Positions 1 to 7,525 of a DNA stretch of 64,000 nucleotides are shown here, piece after piece. The position numbers and the translations under genes are program-made. The notes beneath the pieces were generated by a model. The model was not told the origin of the DNA. It saw only the letters and a program-made list of their open reading frames with translations, and did no database searches. The DNA lies in the NCBI RefSeq assembly GCF_000284515.1, contig NC_017668.1:3162001-3226000 (forward strand), written 5' to 3'. Positions within the stretch are counted from its first letter, which is position 1; each line of letters opens with the position of its first letter. The stretch is from Halobacillus halophilus DSM 2266. Lineage in GTDB: Bacteria; Bacillota; Bacilli; Bacillales; Halobacillaceae.

Positions 1-780
1 GAAGCGCTGTTTGGCGCTCGAACGATGATCGAAGATGGTGTTCTTGAAAATCCTGAGATCGACGTGATGGCTGGTCTGCACGTCAATCCAGATTATCCTG
101 TTGGGCAAGTAACCTGTGCTCAAAAAGAAGCCTGCGCAGCCGCTGACTTTTTTGACCTTGAGGTTATTGGAAAAGGTGGTCACGCGGCCCAGCCTCATAA
201 AGCAGCAGATCCGATCAGTGTAGCTGCCGAAGTCATCAGTTCCCTGCAGCAGGTTGTCAGCCGCCAGGTGAATCCGTTGTCTCCTACGGTACTTACCGTC
301 GGCCAGATTCACGGCGGTTCGGCGAACAATGCGATCGCTCCAAGAGTGTCGATTGGCGGCACCGTCCGCACGCTCGATCCAGAAGTGCGCGACTCAATCG
401 AAGCGAAAATGGAAAGTATCATTAAAGGAATTACCCAGGGCTTTGGCATGGATTACCGGTTCCACTACCAATATTTCTATCCACCGCTTGTGAATGACGA
501 AGATCTACTTCCTTCGGTGGAACAGGCCGTGAACAATGTATTCGGCCCTGGAAAATTTTCTGTCATCCCGCCTTCAATGGGCGGAGAAGACTTTTCCTTT
601 TACGCCGAAAAGATTCCTGCAATTTTCTTCCGACTTGGAGTTAGAAATGAAGAAAAAGAAGCCATTTATCCTCTTCATCACCCGCAGTTTGACCTTGATG
701 AGGATGCATTACCTTATGGTTCTGCGACTTTGACGCAGTGGGCGCTTTCGATGACGGAGGATTTAAGGAAGTATAAATAG
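1..780 (+). CDS. M20 family metallopeptidase / N-acyl-amino-acid amidohydrolase (5' end missing)
   Basis: The reading frame is open from base 1, so the gene starts upstream of the window; about the last 260 residues are present. The family removes acyl groups from N-acyl amino acids (hippurate hydrolase/IAA-amino-acid hydrolase type) with a two-metal centre. Visible hallmarks are the MIEDGVL segment, the GLHV metal-site motif, the lid-domain start GKGGHAAQPH, and the C-terminal metal motif GGEDFSFY followed by PAIFFRLG. No signal peptide can be judged because the N-terminus is missing. The gene is followed at once by a strong terminator, so it is the last gene of its transcript. The family is certain; the exact substrate is not. 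Confidence 0.92.
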   Translation, partial: EALFGARTMIEDGVLENPEIDVMAGLHVNPDYPVGQVTCAQKEACAAADFFDLEVIGKGGHAAQPHKAADPISVAAEVISSLQQVVSRQVNPLSPTVLTVGQIHGGSANNAIAPRVSIGGTVRTLDPEVRDSIEAKMESIIKGITQGFGMDYRFHYQYFYPPLVNDEDLLPSVEQAVNNVFGPGKFSVIPPSMGGEDFSFYAEKIPAIFFRLGVRNEEKEAIYPLHHPQFDLDEDALPYGSATLTQWALSMTEDLRKYK

Positions 781-788
781 TGTGGAAT

Positions 789-822
789 AGCTTGCAGAGA
801 TGAGATCTCTGCAAGCTTTTTA
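789..822 (+). terminator. Rho-independent terminator of the M20 gene
   Basis: An 11-bp perfect stem (GCTTGCAGAGA pairing with TCTCTGCAAGC) with a 5-nt loop and a following T-run, 9 bases after the stop codon. Confidence 0.9.
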
Positions 823-868
823 TTTGTTAATGGTGGCAGCGGCGTTCGTAAACTGGTTGGGGGCTGTG

Positions 869-938
869 CTCGCTCTCGATTGGGCCGTGCTCTCCCTCGC
901 TCTCGATTGGGTCGCGCTCTCCCCTAATTGGGCCGTGC
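869..938. repeat. 27-bp GC-rich tandem repeat, about 2.6 copies
   Basis: Two nearly identical 27-bp units (869-895 and 896-922, differing at two positions) begin CTCGCTCTCGATTGGG. A partial, more diverged unit ends in ATTGGGCCGTGC. It lies between the M20 terminator and the NERD remnant. It is richer in C and G than its surroundings. No coding function is supported. Confidence 0.75.
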
Positions 939-969
939 GTAACCTGAGCAGGCCACCGCTTCTTTATGA

Positions 970-1940
970 TTATTTTAACCATTCCTCTATATTAGTCGGC
1001 ATCTGATAAGTTCTTCCTTTTGTTTCCCCCTTCACCTCAAGATTTGTCCTGTTTAATAGTTTTCCCATCATATAGCGCGAGGGGACATGTAAAAAATCGC
1101 GACAAGCTTTATTAGTCATGGATCGGCCAAATAATAGGAAATAGTCTGCTATGCTTGATAATGAGCCTCGCTGGTACGAGCATCACAGTAGGGACATTCC
1201 CATAGCCTTCTAATTCTAGCCATAGCATAACGTTTGCACTTAGGGCATTGAACTCCCTTCTCAACATAGGTTTCGGGAATTGAAAACGCTCAGAGAATAT
1301 TAGAGTAATAGGGACGATGGTTCTCTACAAGGTTTTCTGAAATGCGCCCGAGTTCAAAACTTTTCCTTCTTTTATATAAAGAATAAACCTCTTGAATTCT
1401 CTCTATGGTTTCTTCCAGGTGAGTAATGGGGATGGTTGGATCTGTTTGCAGATCTATATTAGTAGAAGAGCTGCTGAGGGCAACATGAGGAATAATCGGA
1501 TAATCGTGGATACCACGAGCATGGAACCAATGCTCCAGCTGGAGTTTCTGGAGGTTCACTTGTGCGATGGGGTTCGGAAGTCGCTCTTCTTTGCCTTGTG
1601 AAATGTGTCGGAAAGGCTGGGATTTGCCTTCGTATATAATCGTTCCGGAGATATTTTTAACTTCTATAATAAAACCTGCGTGAGAGGTTAAAAGGAGGGT
1701 ATCGAGTTGAAAGGTTTTGACGCTTGCAAGCAGCAGCCTAAGATCTTCGAATATATGAAAAGGGGTTTTGGGAAGAAATTCGAGAAAATAATCGAGCGCA
1801 AGTTCCCCGCGGTACCCCGCCCACCTCTTCTGAATGGAATGCTCTATACTTTTTCTTTTCTCATAGTTCTCTGGAATTCGGCGATATAAGGCCTCCTCCT
1901 GTCTTAATATAAGAGGTACGCTTCTTTTTTTACGATTCAA
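970..1940 (-). pseudogene. NERD-domain protein, interrupted by a stop codon and a frameshift
   Basis: NERD (nuclease-related) proteins of Bacillaceae are usually about 300 or more residues with a C-terminal zinc ribbon. The intact part (1290-1940) carries the NERD core: GYRGELALDYFL, then the D-TLLL and IIEVKNISG segments with the E-x-K nuclease-like motif, then a QL-LE-W helix. A TGA at 1290-1292 ends it. The same frame then continues as a zinc ribbon with CPKC and CPYC until TAG near 1157. The expected C-terminus (ADYFLLFGRSM onward, to TAA at 970-972) continues in another frame, consistent with one lost base near 1155-1162. The start is probably TTG at 1940, with an AAGGAAG site 10 nt upstream. 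A frame start at 2042 would add about 34 residues without a good ribosome site. The truncated N-terminal 216 residues could still be made. Confidence 0.72.
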
Positions 1941-2045
1941 TAGTTTCACACTTCCTTCTTCAATAATAAGTCTATCTCTATTAAATCCGTCTATCCTCTT
2001 TTTACCAACAAAAAAACGCACCCCGATGGATGCGCTCTTCAATTA

Positions 2046-2882
2046 TTAAAACTCCTCATATTCTGCCGGATTCTGATCGTTCAATCGGCCATCCTGACGA
2101 GTTAATTCTGCAATCATTCCCATTTCAGAATCACTGAGTGAGAAATCGAATATAGATAGGTTTTCAAGCTGACGCTTAGGAGAAGCTGACTTCGGAATCG
2201 GAATCGCCCCAAGCTGATGATGCCAGCGTAAGACAACTTGCGAGATCGTTTTATTGTGCTCGTCCGCTATTTTCTGAAGCGTTTCATTATGAACGATTTC
2301 GTTAGCTTTCGCGAGTGGACTCCAGGATTCCGTTTTAATTTCATGTTCATCGTTAAAGATCCGCTGCTCTTCCTGATTGAAAAACGGATGAAGTTCAATT
2401 TGATTGATGCTCGGCTTTACGCCCGTCTCGTTTTCCAGCCGCTCCAGATGCTCAGGGAGGAAGTTACATACGCCGATGGAACGGATGAGCCCCCACTTTT
2501 TCGCATCGATTAAAGCTTGCCAGGCCTCTACATAATGATCCTGTTTAGGATTAGGCCAGTGAATCAAATACAGATCATAGTAATCCAGATCAGCACGATA
2601 TAAGGATTCCTGAATTGCTGTAACAGCTTTATCATAGGTCTGGTAACGACCGGGAAGCTTCGAGGTTATAATCAACTCTTCCCTTGGAATGGAACTGCGG
2701 CGGACCGCTTCTCCGACGGTTCCTTCATTTTCATAGTTATAAGCGGTATCAATCAGTCGATACCCGGTATCAATGGCGCTTGTAATGGCTTGAACTCCAG
2801 CATTTCCGTTTAATGCGTAAGTGCCAAAGCCTATCGCTGGTAAGGTCAAACCATCATGAAGTGTAATAGTTGGAATACTCAT
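2046..2882 (-). CDS. Aldo/keto reductase
   Basis: A 278-residue cytosolic NADPH-dependent reductase of the AKR superfamily, close in layout to Bacillus YtbE/YvgN-type enzymes. The TIM-barrel signatures are present: GFGTYAL near the N-terminus, the DTAYNYENE segment with catalytic Asp and Tyr, the catalytic Lys in IITSKL, the active-site His in LYLIHWP, and the C-terminal NADP-binding IPIPKSASP-R motif. The start ATG has AAGGAG 7 nt upstream. It lies upstream of the broken NERD gene on the same strand and is divergent from the Lrp gene at 3048. The likely role is reduction of aldehydes such as methylglyoxal; the substrate is inferred from the family only. Confidence 0.93.
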   Translation of the reverse strand: MSIPTITLHDGLTLPAIGFGTYALNGNAGVQAITSAIDTGYRLIDTAYNYENEGTVGEAVRRSSIPREELIITSKLPGRYQTYDKAVTAIQESLYRADLDYYDLYLIHWPNPKQDHYVEAWQALIDAKKWGLIRSIGVCNFLPEHLERLENETGVKPSINQIELHPFFNQEEQRIFNDEHEIKTESWSPLAKANEIVHNETLQKIADEHNKTISQVVLRWHHQLGAIPIPKSASPKRQLENLSIFDFSLSDSEMGMIAELTRQDGRLNDQNPAEYEEF

Positions 2883-3047
2883 AATCGACTCCTTCCTAAA
2901 GATGAATTCAGCGTATCACTTTAATGAATAATTTTCCAAATATTCGCTCGAATCTTACTCATTGTAAAACTATTATGAAAATATCTCTGAAACAAGGTTC
3001 TCGTTTATACCCAATACTGTTAAAATGATGGGATAGAAGGAAAGTAG

Positions 3048-3554
3048 GTGACTCCATTGAAAGAAACAGAAATCCAGGTATTAAAGATTATTGAGAAAAA
3101 TGCAAACCTAAGCGTAGCTAAAATCGCCAAGATGATGGGAAAAAGTGAACAAGAAATCCAGCAGGTCATTGATGACCTCGAAGACAAAAAAGCGATCCTT
3201 GGCTATTCCACTTTGATTGACTGGGCAAAGGTCGTAGAGCACGAGGAAGTCACGGCTATGGTAGATGTGAAAGTAACACCGGCACGCGGGGTCGGTTTTG
3301 ATAAAGTGGCTGAGCGTATTTATCGTTTTCCTGAGGTGAAAGCGGTGTATTTAATGTCAGGAGCCTATGATTTGTCCGTAACGGTTAATGGAAAGACGAT
3401 GATGGATATCGGTAAGTTCATTTCCGAGAAGCTCTCGGCACTTGATTCCGTTCTATCCACGACGACCCATTTTGTCCTGAAAAGATACAAGCACGACGGC
3501 TTTATTCTGGAAGACGATGATGAAGATGATAAAAGAATCGTGGTATCTCCATGA
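3048..3554 (+). CDS. Lrp/AsnC family transcriptional regulator
   Basis: This 168-residue protein has an N-terminal winged HTH (residues about 5-60, NLSVAKIAKMMGKSE with a following recognition helix) and a C-terminal RAM/AsnC effector domain containing VKAVYLMSGAYDLSV. Such proteins bind amino acids and control amino-acid metabolism. The stop overlaps the ATG of the aminotransferase by 4 bases, so the two are co-translated. The same regulator-aminotransferase pair exists in Bacillus subtilis as yugG-yugH. The start is either GTG 3048 (AAGGA 6 nt upstream) or TTG 3057 (AGGTG 7 nt upstream); both fit. The C-terminus ends in an acidic EDDDEDD stretch. Confidence 0.9.
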   Translation: MTPLKETEIQVLKIIEKNANLSVAKIAKMMGKSEQEIQQVIDDLEDKKAILGYSTLIDWAKVVEHEEVTAMVDVKVTPARGVGFDKVAERIYRFPEVKAVYLMSGAYDLSVTVNGKTMMDIGKFISEKLSALDSVLSTTTHFVLKRYKHDGFILEDDDEDDKRIVVSP

Positions 3555-4738
3555 GTAAAAAGTCGTTCGTATCGAAGCATGTGGAGAATCTGAAACCGTC
3601 GGGGATCCGCCGTTTTTTTGATGTTGCCGCCCAAATGGAGGATGTCATTTCACTGGGAGTCGGCGAGCCGGACTTCGTGACCCCATGGAATTTTATCGAG
3701 CAAAGCTTCCATTCGCTTGAGCAAGGCTATACATCCTACACGGAAAATGCAGGGATGATCGAACTGCGGAAAGAAATCAGCACGTATCTAAATGAGAATT
3801 TCCAGTTGGACTATGACGCTGCCGAACAGGTGATTGTGACGGTAGGGGCAAGTCAAGCCATTGATCTTGCTTTGAGAGCGGTGGTCGAGCCTGGTGACGA
3901 AGTCATCGTGGTCGAACCAAGCTTTGTGGCTTATGTTCCTACCGTCAGTCTTGCTGGAGGAACGCCTGTCACAATCCAGGCAGATGCTGATAATGAATTT
4001 AAACTCACCGCTGAAGCTATTGAAGAAGCCGTCACTCCAAGAACAAAAGCGATCATGCTCTGCAACCCGAATAATCCGACCGGCACCTTTTTAACAAAAG
4101 AGGAGTTGGAGCCGATTGCTGAAGTAATTGATAAGCACGATTTAGTAGCGCTGTCAGATGAAATATATGCAGAGCTTACTTACGATGCTTCCTATACCAG
4201 CTTCCCTTCACTCGCCGGGATGAAGGAACGAACGATTTTAATCAGCGGCTTTTCGAAAGCGTTCGCAATGACTGGCTGGCGCCTCGGTTATGCGGCAGGT
4301 CCATCCGATTTAATTGCGGCCATGGTGAAAATTCATCAATATACCATGATGTGCGCACCGACAATGGCTCAGCATGCAGCGCTTGAAGCCATGAAAAACG
4401 GACGCCCGAGTGTGCGGGATATGTTCGAAAGCTATAAGCAGCGTAGAAACTTTATCGTAACAAGTTTAAATGAAATGGGACTCGAATGTCCGAACCCTGG
4501 CGGCGCTTTCTATGCTTTCCCTTCCATTAAAGCCACCGGATTATCCTCCGCAAAATTTGCCGAGCAATTGCTCCACGAAGAGCAGGTTGCTGTCGTTCCT
4601 GGTGATGTGTTCGGAGAAAGTGGAGAAGGCTACATCCGCTGCTCCTATGCCACTTCCCTGAAACAGCTGGATAAGGCGATGGACCGCATGAAACGATTTG
4701 TGGAAAGCCGGACTCCGAAAACGGTAAGTCAGACATAA
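3551..4738 (+). CDS. PLP-dependent class I/II aminotransferase (PatA/YugH-like)
   Basis: This 395-residue fold-type I aminotransferase is related to Bacillus PatA/YugH and aspartate aminotransferase-like enzymes. It shows the N-terminal SLGVGEPDF motif, the CNPNNPTG cofactor loop, the SDEIYAEL segment, the Schiff-base lysine in SGFSKAFAMTGWRLGY, and the substrate-binding Arg in EGYIRCSYA. It overlaps the Lrp-type regulator by 4 bp and probably acts in amino-acid synthesis or breakdown under that regulator's control. A terminator follows. The exact amino-acid substrate cannot be read from the sequence. Confidence 0.94.
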   Translation: MSKKSFVSKHVENLKPSGIRRFFDVAAQMEDVISLGVGEPDFVTPWNFIEQSFHSLEQGYTSYTENAGMIELRKEISTYLNENFQLDYDAAEQVIVTVGASQAIDLALRAVVEPGDEVIVVEPSFVAYVPTVSLAGGTPVTIQADADNEFKLTAEAIEEAVTPRTKAIMLCNPNNPTGTFLTKEELEPIAEVIDKHDLVALSDEIYAELTYDASYTSFPSLAGMKERTILISGFSKAFAMTGWRLGYAAGPSDLIAAMVKIHQYTMMCAPTMAQHAALEAMKNGRPSVRDMFESYKQRRNFIVTSLNEMGLECPNPGGAFYAFPSIKATGLSSAKFAEQLLHEEQVAVVPGDVFGESGEGYIRCSYATSLKQLDKAMDRMKRFVESRTPKTVSQT

Positions 4739-4750
4739 ATAACGATGACA

Positions 4751-4790
4751 AAAACCACCTCCCCGTTACTCAGGGAGGTGGTTTTGTTTT
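4751..4790 (+). terminator. Bidirectional terminator between converging genes
   Basis: A 12-bp stem (AAACCACCTCCC with GGGAGGTGGTTT), with A-runs before and T-runs after, serves both the aminotransferase (+) and the SLH/NlpC-P60 gene (-). Confidence 0.88.
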
Positions 4791-6462
4791 AGTTCACAGG
4801 ATCTACCGGGTTTTCTGGTGGAGCTTCTGGATCTTCAGGAGGATTCTCCGGATCTTCCGGCTCCTCAGGTTCCGGTACATCGTCGTAATTTTCTTTAGTC
4901 ACACGTTTCGCACCTATGTATTTCGGCCCCCAGAAGCTGCTTGTCACGAGGTTTGTCACCGTCACTCCTTTCGACACTGTAACATGAACAATCTGCCCAT
5001 TGCCTACATAGATCGTCGGGTTCATATAATTCGCTTCCAGAAAGACGATGTCTCCGGGCTGCAAGTCTTCTCTCGCGACGTCGTCTCCAATTTGCATCTG
5101 AGCATAACCATCGGCTGGAAGCTCAATTCCTTCCGCTTCCCTAAATACATATTGAACAAATTCAGCCGCTCCGAAGCCCTCTGGAGTCACACCGCCTGCT
5201 TGATATGGGGATTCACCTATGTATTTCGTTGCTTCTGAAACAACCGGATCTTCTTCCGGAATTCGTAAATTCTCGAATCGTTTGACCCCGGTAAATTTCT
5301 TCTGCCAATAGGAAGAACTCAGCGAAGCAATACTGATGCCGTAGGTTCTCGAAGAGTGGATGATTTTCCCGTTTCCTACATAAATGCCGTTATGCGAGAT
5401 TCCTTCCCGGTATGTATTACTGAAAAATACAACATCCCCTACTTGAATATCTTCAAGAGCTACATCCTGTCCTACCTCCCACTGCCGATCCGTGGACCGG
5501 GGAAGATATAAATCTTTTGCATCTTCATAGACACGTCTCGTAAAAGCGGAGCAGTCAAATCCTTCTGTCGTTTCCCCGCCGAATAAATAGGGAATACCGA
5601 GATACGGCAGTGCCGCAGCTACGTATTCATTCTCAAGCGCGATGTCTTTTGGATAGATTAATTCATAGTTCACACGGTCCTCATACGTTTCCCCTTTATA
5701 AGTGAATGTTCTCGAATTTTCCCCTTCTTCCAGAGGCTCATTCAGATGAATGACAGCTGTTTCCTCATTGTTAAAAGTTGCCGAAATTTGATAGGCACTA
5801 ATCGCCACTGCTTCCTCAAGCTCAAGGAATAAATCACCATATCCAAACTCGGTGTTATAGGATAGCAAGGCAAAATCACCACGGATCATCGGCTCATTTG
5901 GTTCAAATGTAGTTGTAGAGGTACCTGAAATCAGCCCATGTGAATATAAGACACGAAGATAGTCGGTGTACCAGGCCTGGTTATTCACATCTTCAAAAGG
6001 TAAAGCATTTCCTTCCTTCATTTCAAGATTGTAGCCCTCTACGATGATCTTGGACAACTCTGCCCGGGTAATATCCTCATTCGTGCCAAATAATCCATCG
6101 CCGTTTCCTACAATGATTCCTGCATGATACAGAGCATTGACTGCTCCTGAATACCATTCTCCTTGCTTCACATCCGTAAACGGAGCAGGAGGAGCATTTT
6201 CCGTATCTAAGTTTAATAGCCGGGTAATCATGAGCGCTGCTTCCGCCCTGGTAATTTCGGATCGATATTTAAATTCTCCATCTGTATAGCCCTGAACAAT
6301 TTCTTTATCTGCAAGCGCATGGATCGGTTCATAATAGATCGTTCCATCGTCAACATCAGAAAATTGTTTGGATCCTGCATCCACTGTTTGCAGGGGGATA
6401 AGAAGAGCGATGGGCAATACAACCGAGGCGATCGCCCGTTTTACATATGTACGTCTGGTCAT
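4789..6462 (-). CDS. S-layer-anchored cell-wall protein: three SLH domains plus two NlpC/P60 domains (second inactive)
   Basis: A 557-residue exported protein. It begins with a signal peptide (RRTYVKR then a hydrophobic stretch ending near VDAGS). Three SLH motifs cover residues about 32-205 (FSDVDDG, FTDVKQGEWY, FEDVNNQAWY; each with a TRAE/RGD-type repeat), which bind secondary wall polymers. Two NlpC/P60 domains follow. Domain 1 (about 290-395) has catalytic Cys304 in GFDCSAF and the histidines in SHNGIYVG and KIIHSS. Domain 2 (about 410-515) aligns with it, but Cys is Ala432 (GFGAAEF) and the first His is Asn (MNPTIYVG), so it cannot act as a cysteine peptidase. The C-terminus is an acidic Pro/Glu-rich tail. 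Domain 1 probably cleaves D-Glu-diamino-acid bonds in peptidoglycan; domain 2 may only bind. Confidence 0.92.
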   Translation of the reverse strand: MTRRTYVKRAIASVVLPIALLIPLQTVDAGSKQFSDVDDGTIYYEPIHALADKEIVQGYTDGEFKYRSEITRAEAALMITRLLNLDTENAPPAPFTDVKQGEWYSGAVNALYHAGIIVGNGDGLFGTNEDITRAELSKIIVEGYNLEMKEGNALPFEDVNNQAWYTDYLRVLYSHGLISGTSTTTFEPNEPMIRGDFALLSYNTEFGYGDLFLELEEAVAISAYQISATFNNEETAVIHLNEPLEEGENSRTFTYKGETYEDRVNYELIYPKDIALENEYVAAALPYLGIPYLFGGETTEGFDCSAFTRRVYEDAKDLYLPRSTDRQWEVGQDVALEDIQVGDVVFFSNTYREGISHNGIYVGNGKIIHSSRTYGISIASLSSSYWQKKFTGVKRFENLRIPEEDPVVSEATKYIGESPYQAGGVTPEGFGAAEFVQYVFREAEGIELPADGYAQMQIGDDVAREDLQPGDIVFLEANYMNPTIYVGNGQIVHVTVSKGVTVTNLVTSSFWGPKYIGAKRVTKENYDDVPEPEEPEDPENPPEDPEAPPENPVDPVN

Positions 6463-6610
6463 GGGAATCTCATTCCTCCTAAAGTTAATTGAAACGTCGA
6501 TATTTGTCTCTAAAAGCTATATCGACTCGAATTGTAAAGTCTTCAATAAGCTGAAGTTATTTTTATGAAAATCACGGAATGAGGGAATAAAGACCTAGTC
6601 TGTTGGATAG

Positions 6611-6641
6611 AAAAAAAGACCGCCTCAATCGAGACAGTCTT
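6611..6641 (-). terminator. Terminator of the sigma-factor gene
   Basis: Read on the minus strand, AAGACTGTCTC pairs with GAGGCGGTCTT (two G-U pairs, 4-nt loop), followed by a run of seven T. Confidence 0.82.
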
Positions 6642-6676
6642 CCATCGTTCCTTACCAGCTTTGATGCTTCCTTCCT

Positions 6677-7159
6677 CTACTCAGCACTCTTAAAATTTCT
6701 TCCTACCTTATGCTTGATCTTTTTTCTGTACCTTTTCACCGTCGACACACTGACCGATCGATCAGCGGATATCTCTTCCACCGTAAACCCTTGCAGCGTT
6801 AAATGAAGAATCTCACTCTCCAGGCTGTTCAGCTGACTGCAGTAAAATACATCATAGAATTGATTAAATTCCGAGGTTGGATCAGGAAAGAACCCCTTCT
6901 CTTTCGGATACATAATCGAGATTCGGTTCCTGTACTGCTGCTCTTTATGAATAATAGTTCGAAAGTGGTAATGTAACTGCCAGGTGAAATAAGTAGAAAA
7001 TTTAGAGAGTGAAGCGTCGTAGCGCTGAATGCACTGCTCATAAACAAAGTAGGCATCCTGTATGTAATCCTCATAAGGAAGCGGCATACCTAACTGATGC
7101 AGTACATGATGCACGAGGGCATGATAATCTTCAAATGGACAAGGTAACTGGTTCATCAT
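6677..7159 (-). CDS. RNA polymerase sigma-70-like (ECF-type) factor
   Basis: A 160-residue protein with two sigma regions. Residues about 5-85 resemble sigma region 2 (YEDYIQDAYFVYEQCIQRYD, then the aromatic FSTYFTWQLHYHFR). Residues about 108-155 form a region-4 HTH (ILHLTLQGFTVEEISADRSVSVSTVKRYRKKI). It is small and lacks a visible anti-sigma partner in the neighbouring genes. It is transcribed away from the GH16 gene and towards the SLH gene, with its own terminator. The level of confidence is high for a sigma-like DNA-binding protein. Its target promoters and trigger are unknown. Confidence 0.75.
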   Translation of the reverse strand: MMNQLPCPFEDYHALVHHVLHQLGMPLPYEDYIQDAYFVYEQCIQRYDASLSKFSTYFTWQLHYHFRTIIHKEQQYRNRISIMYPKEKGFFPDPTSEFNQFYDVFYCSQLNSLESEILHLTLQGFTVEEISADRSVSVSTVKRYRKKIKHKVGRNFKSAE

Positions 7160-7309
7160 TTCTCTTTTCTATTGAATATTCAATCAAGTAGTACGCGCCT
7201 CCTTATTATTACCTATAATGGATAAAAATGATAGACTATTTTTGTAAATTTTAGTCCTTTTACACTATAATTATTCAATAATATCTCGTATTTCTTTTAC
7301 AGTCATCTC

Positions 7310-7337
7310 TTGCCAATTCAGAAAATTGTGGTAAGAT
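7310..7337 (+). promoter_or_regulatory. Sigma-A-type promoter of the GH16 glucanase gene
   Basis: TTGCCA (-35), a 16-bp spacer and TAAGAT (-10). The two LacI-type operators lie about 45 and 100 bp downstream of the expected start, a road-block arrangement. Confidence 0.6.
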
Positions 7338-7389
7338 ATGGACTAACATAACAGATACCTAATAGAACTCTTATTTTTTTTAAGAAAAA

Positions 7390-7403
7390 CGAAAGCGCTT
7401 TCG
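7390..7403. promoter_or_regulatory. LacI-family operator 1 of the glucanase gene
   Basis: Perfect palindrome CGAAAGCGCTTTCG. The same core recurs at the regulator's own promoter (10651-10668). It resembles a CcpA cre but has C/G instead of T/A at the outer positions. Confidence 0.8.
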
Positions 7404-7445
7404 CAACTGTAACCACTTACGTTTCGCTTATTTTTTTAGTTCTTA

Positions 7446-7461
7446 TCGAAACCGGTTTCTG
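7446..7461. promoter_or_regulatory. LacI-family operator 2 of the glucanase gene
   Basis: TCGAAACCGGTTTCTG, with the palindromic core GAAACCGGTTTC. The identical core is found twice upstream of the sugar ABC operon (19510, 19563). Confidence 0.8.
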
Positions 7462-7525
7462 TTACCTGTCGATGGTTGGTGGGTCTCCCCCACTTCATCA
7501 TATATAATCCTTAGAGGAGGAATAC

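Noticed and set aside
800-1006. 68-codon frame on the plus strand
   Set aside because: It spans the terminator and the 27-bp tandem repeat, and its repetitive ALDW peptide is a by-product of that repeat.
7390-7403. Reading the GAAAGCGCTTTC sites simply as CcpA cre boxes
   Set aside because: The outer bases do not fit cre, and the CCGG variants in the same regulon do not fit either; they cluster with a local LacI gene. Dual use by CcpA is not excluded.
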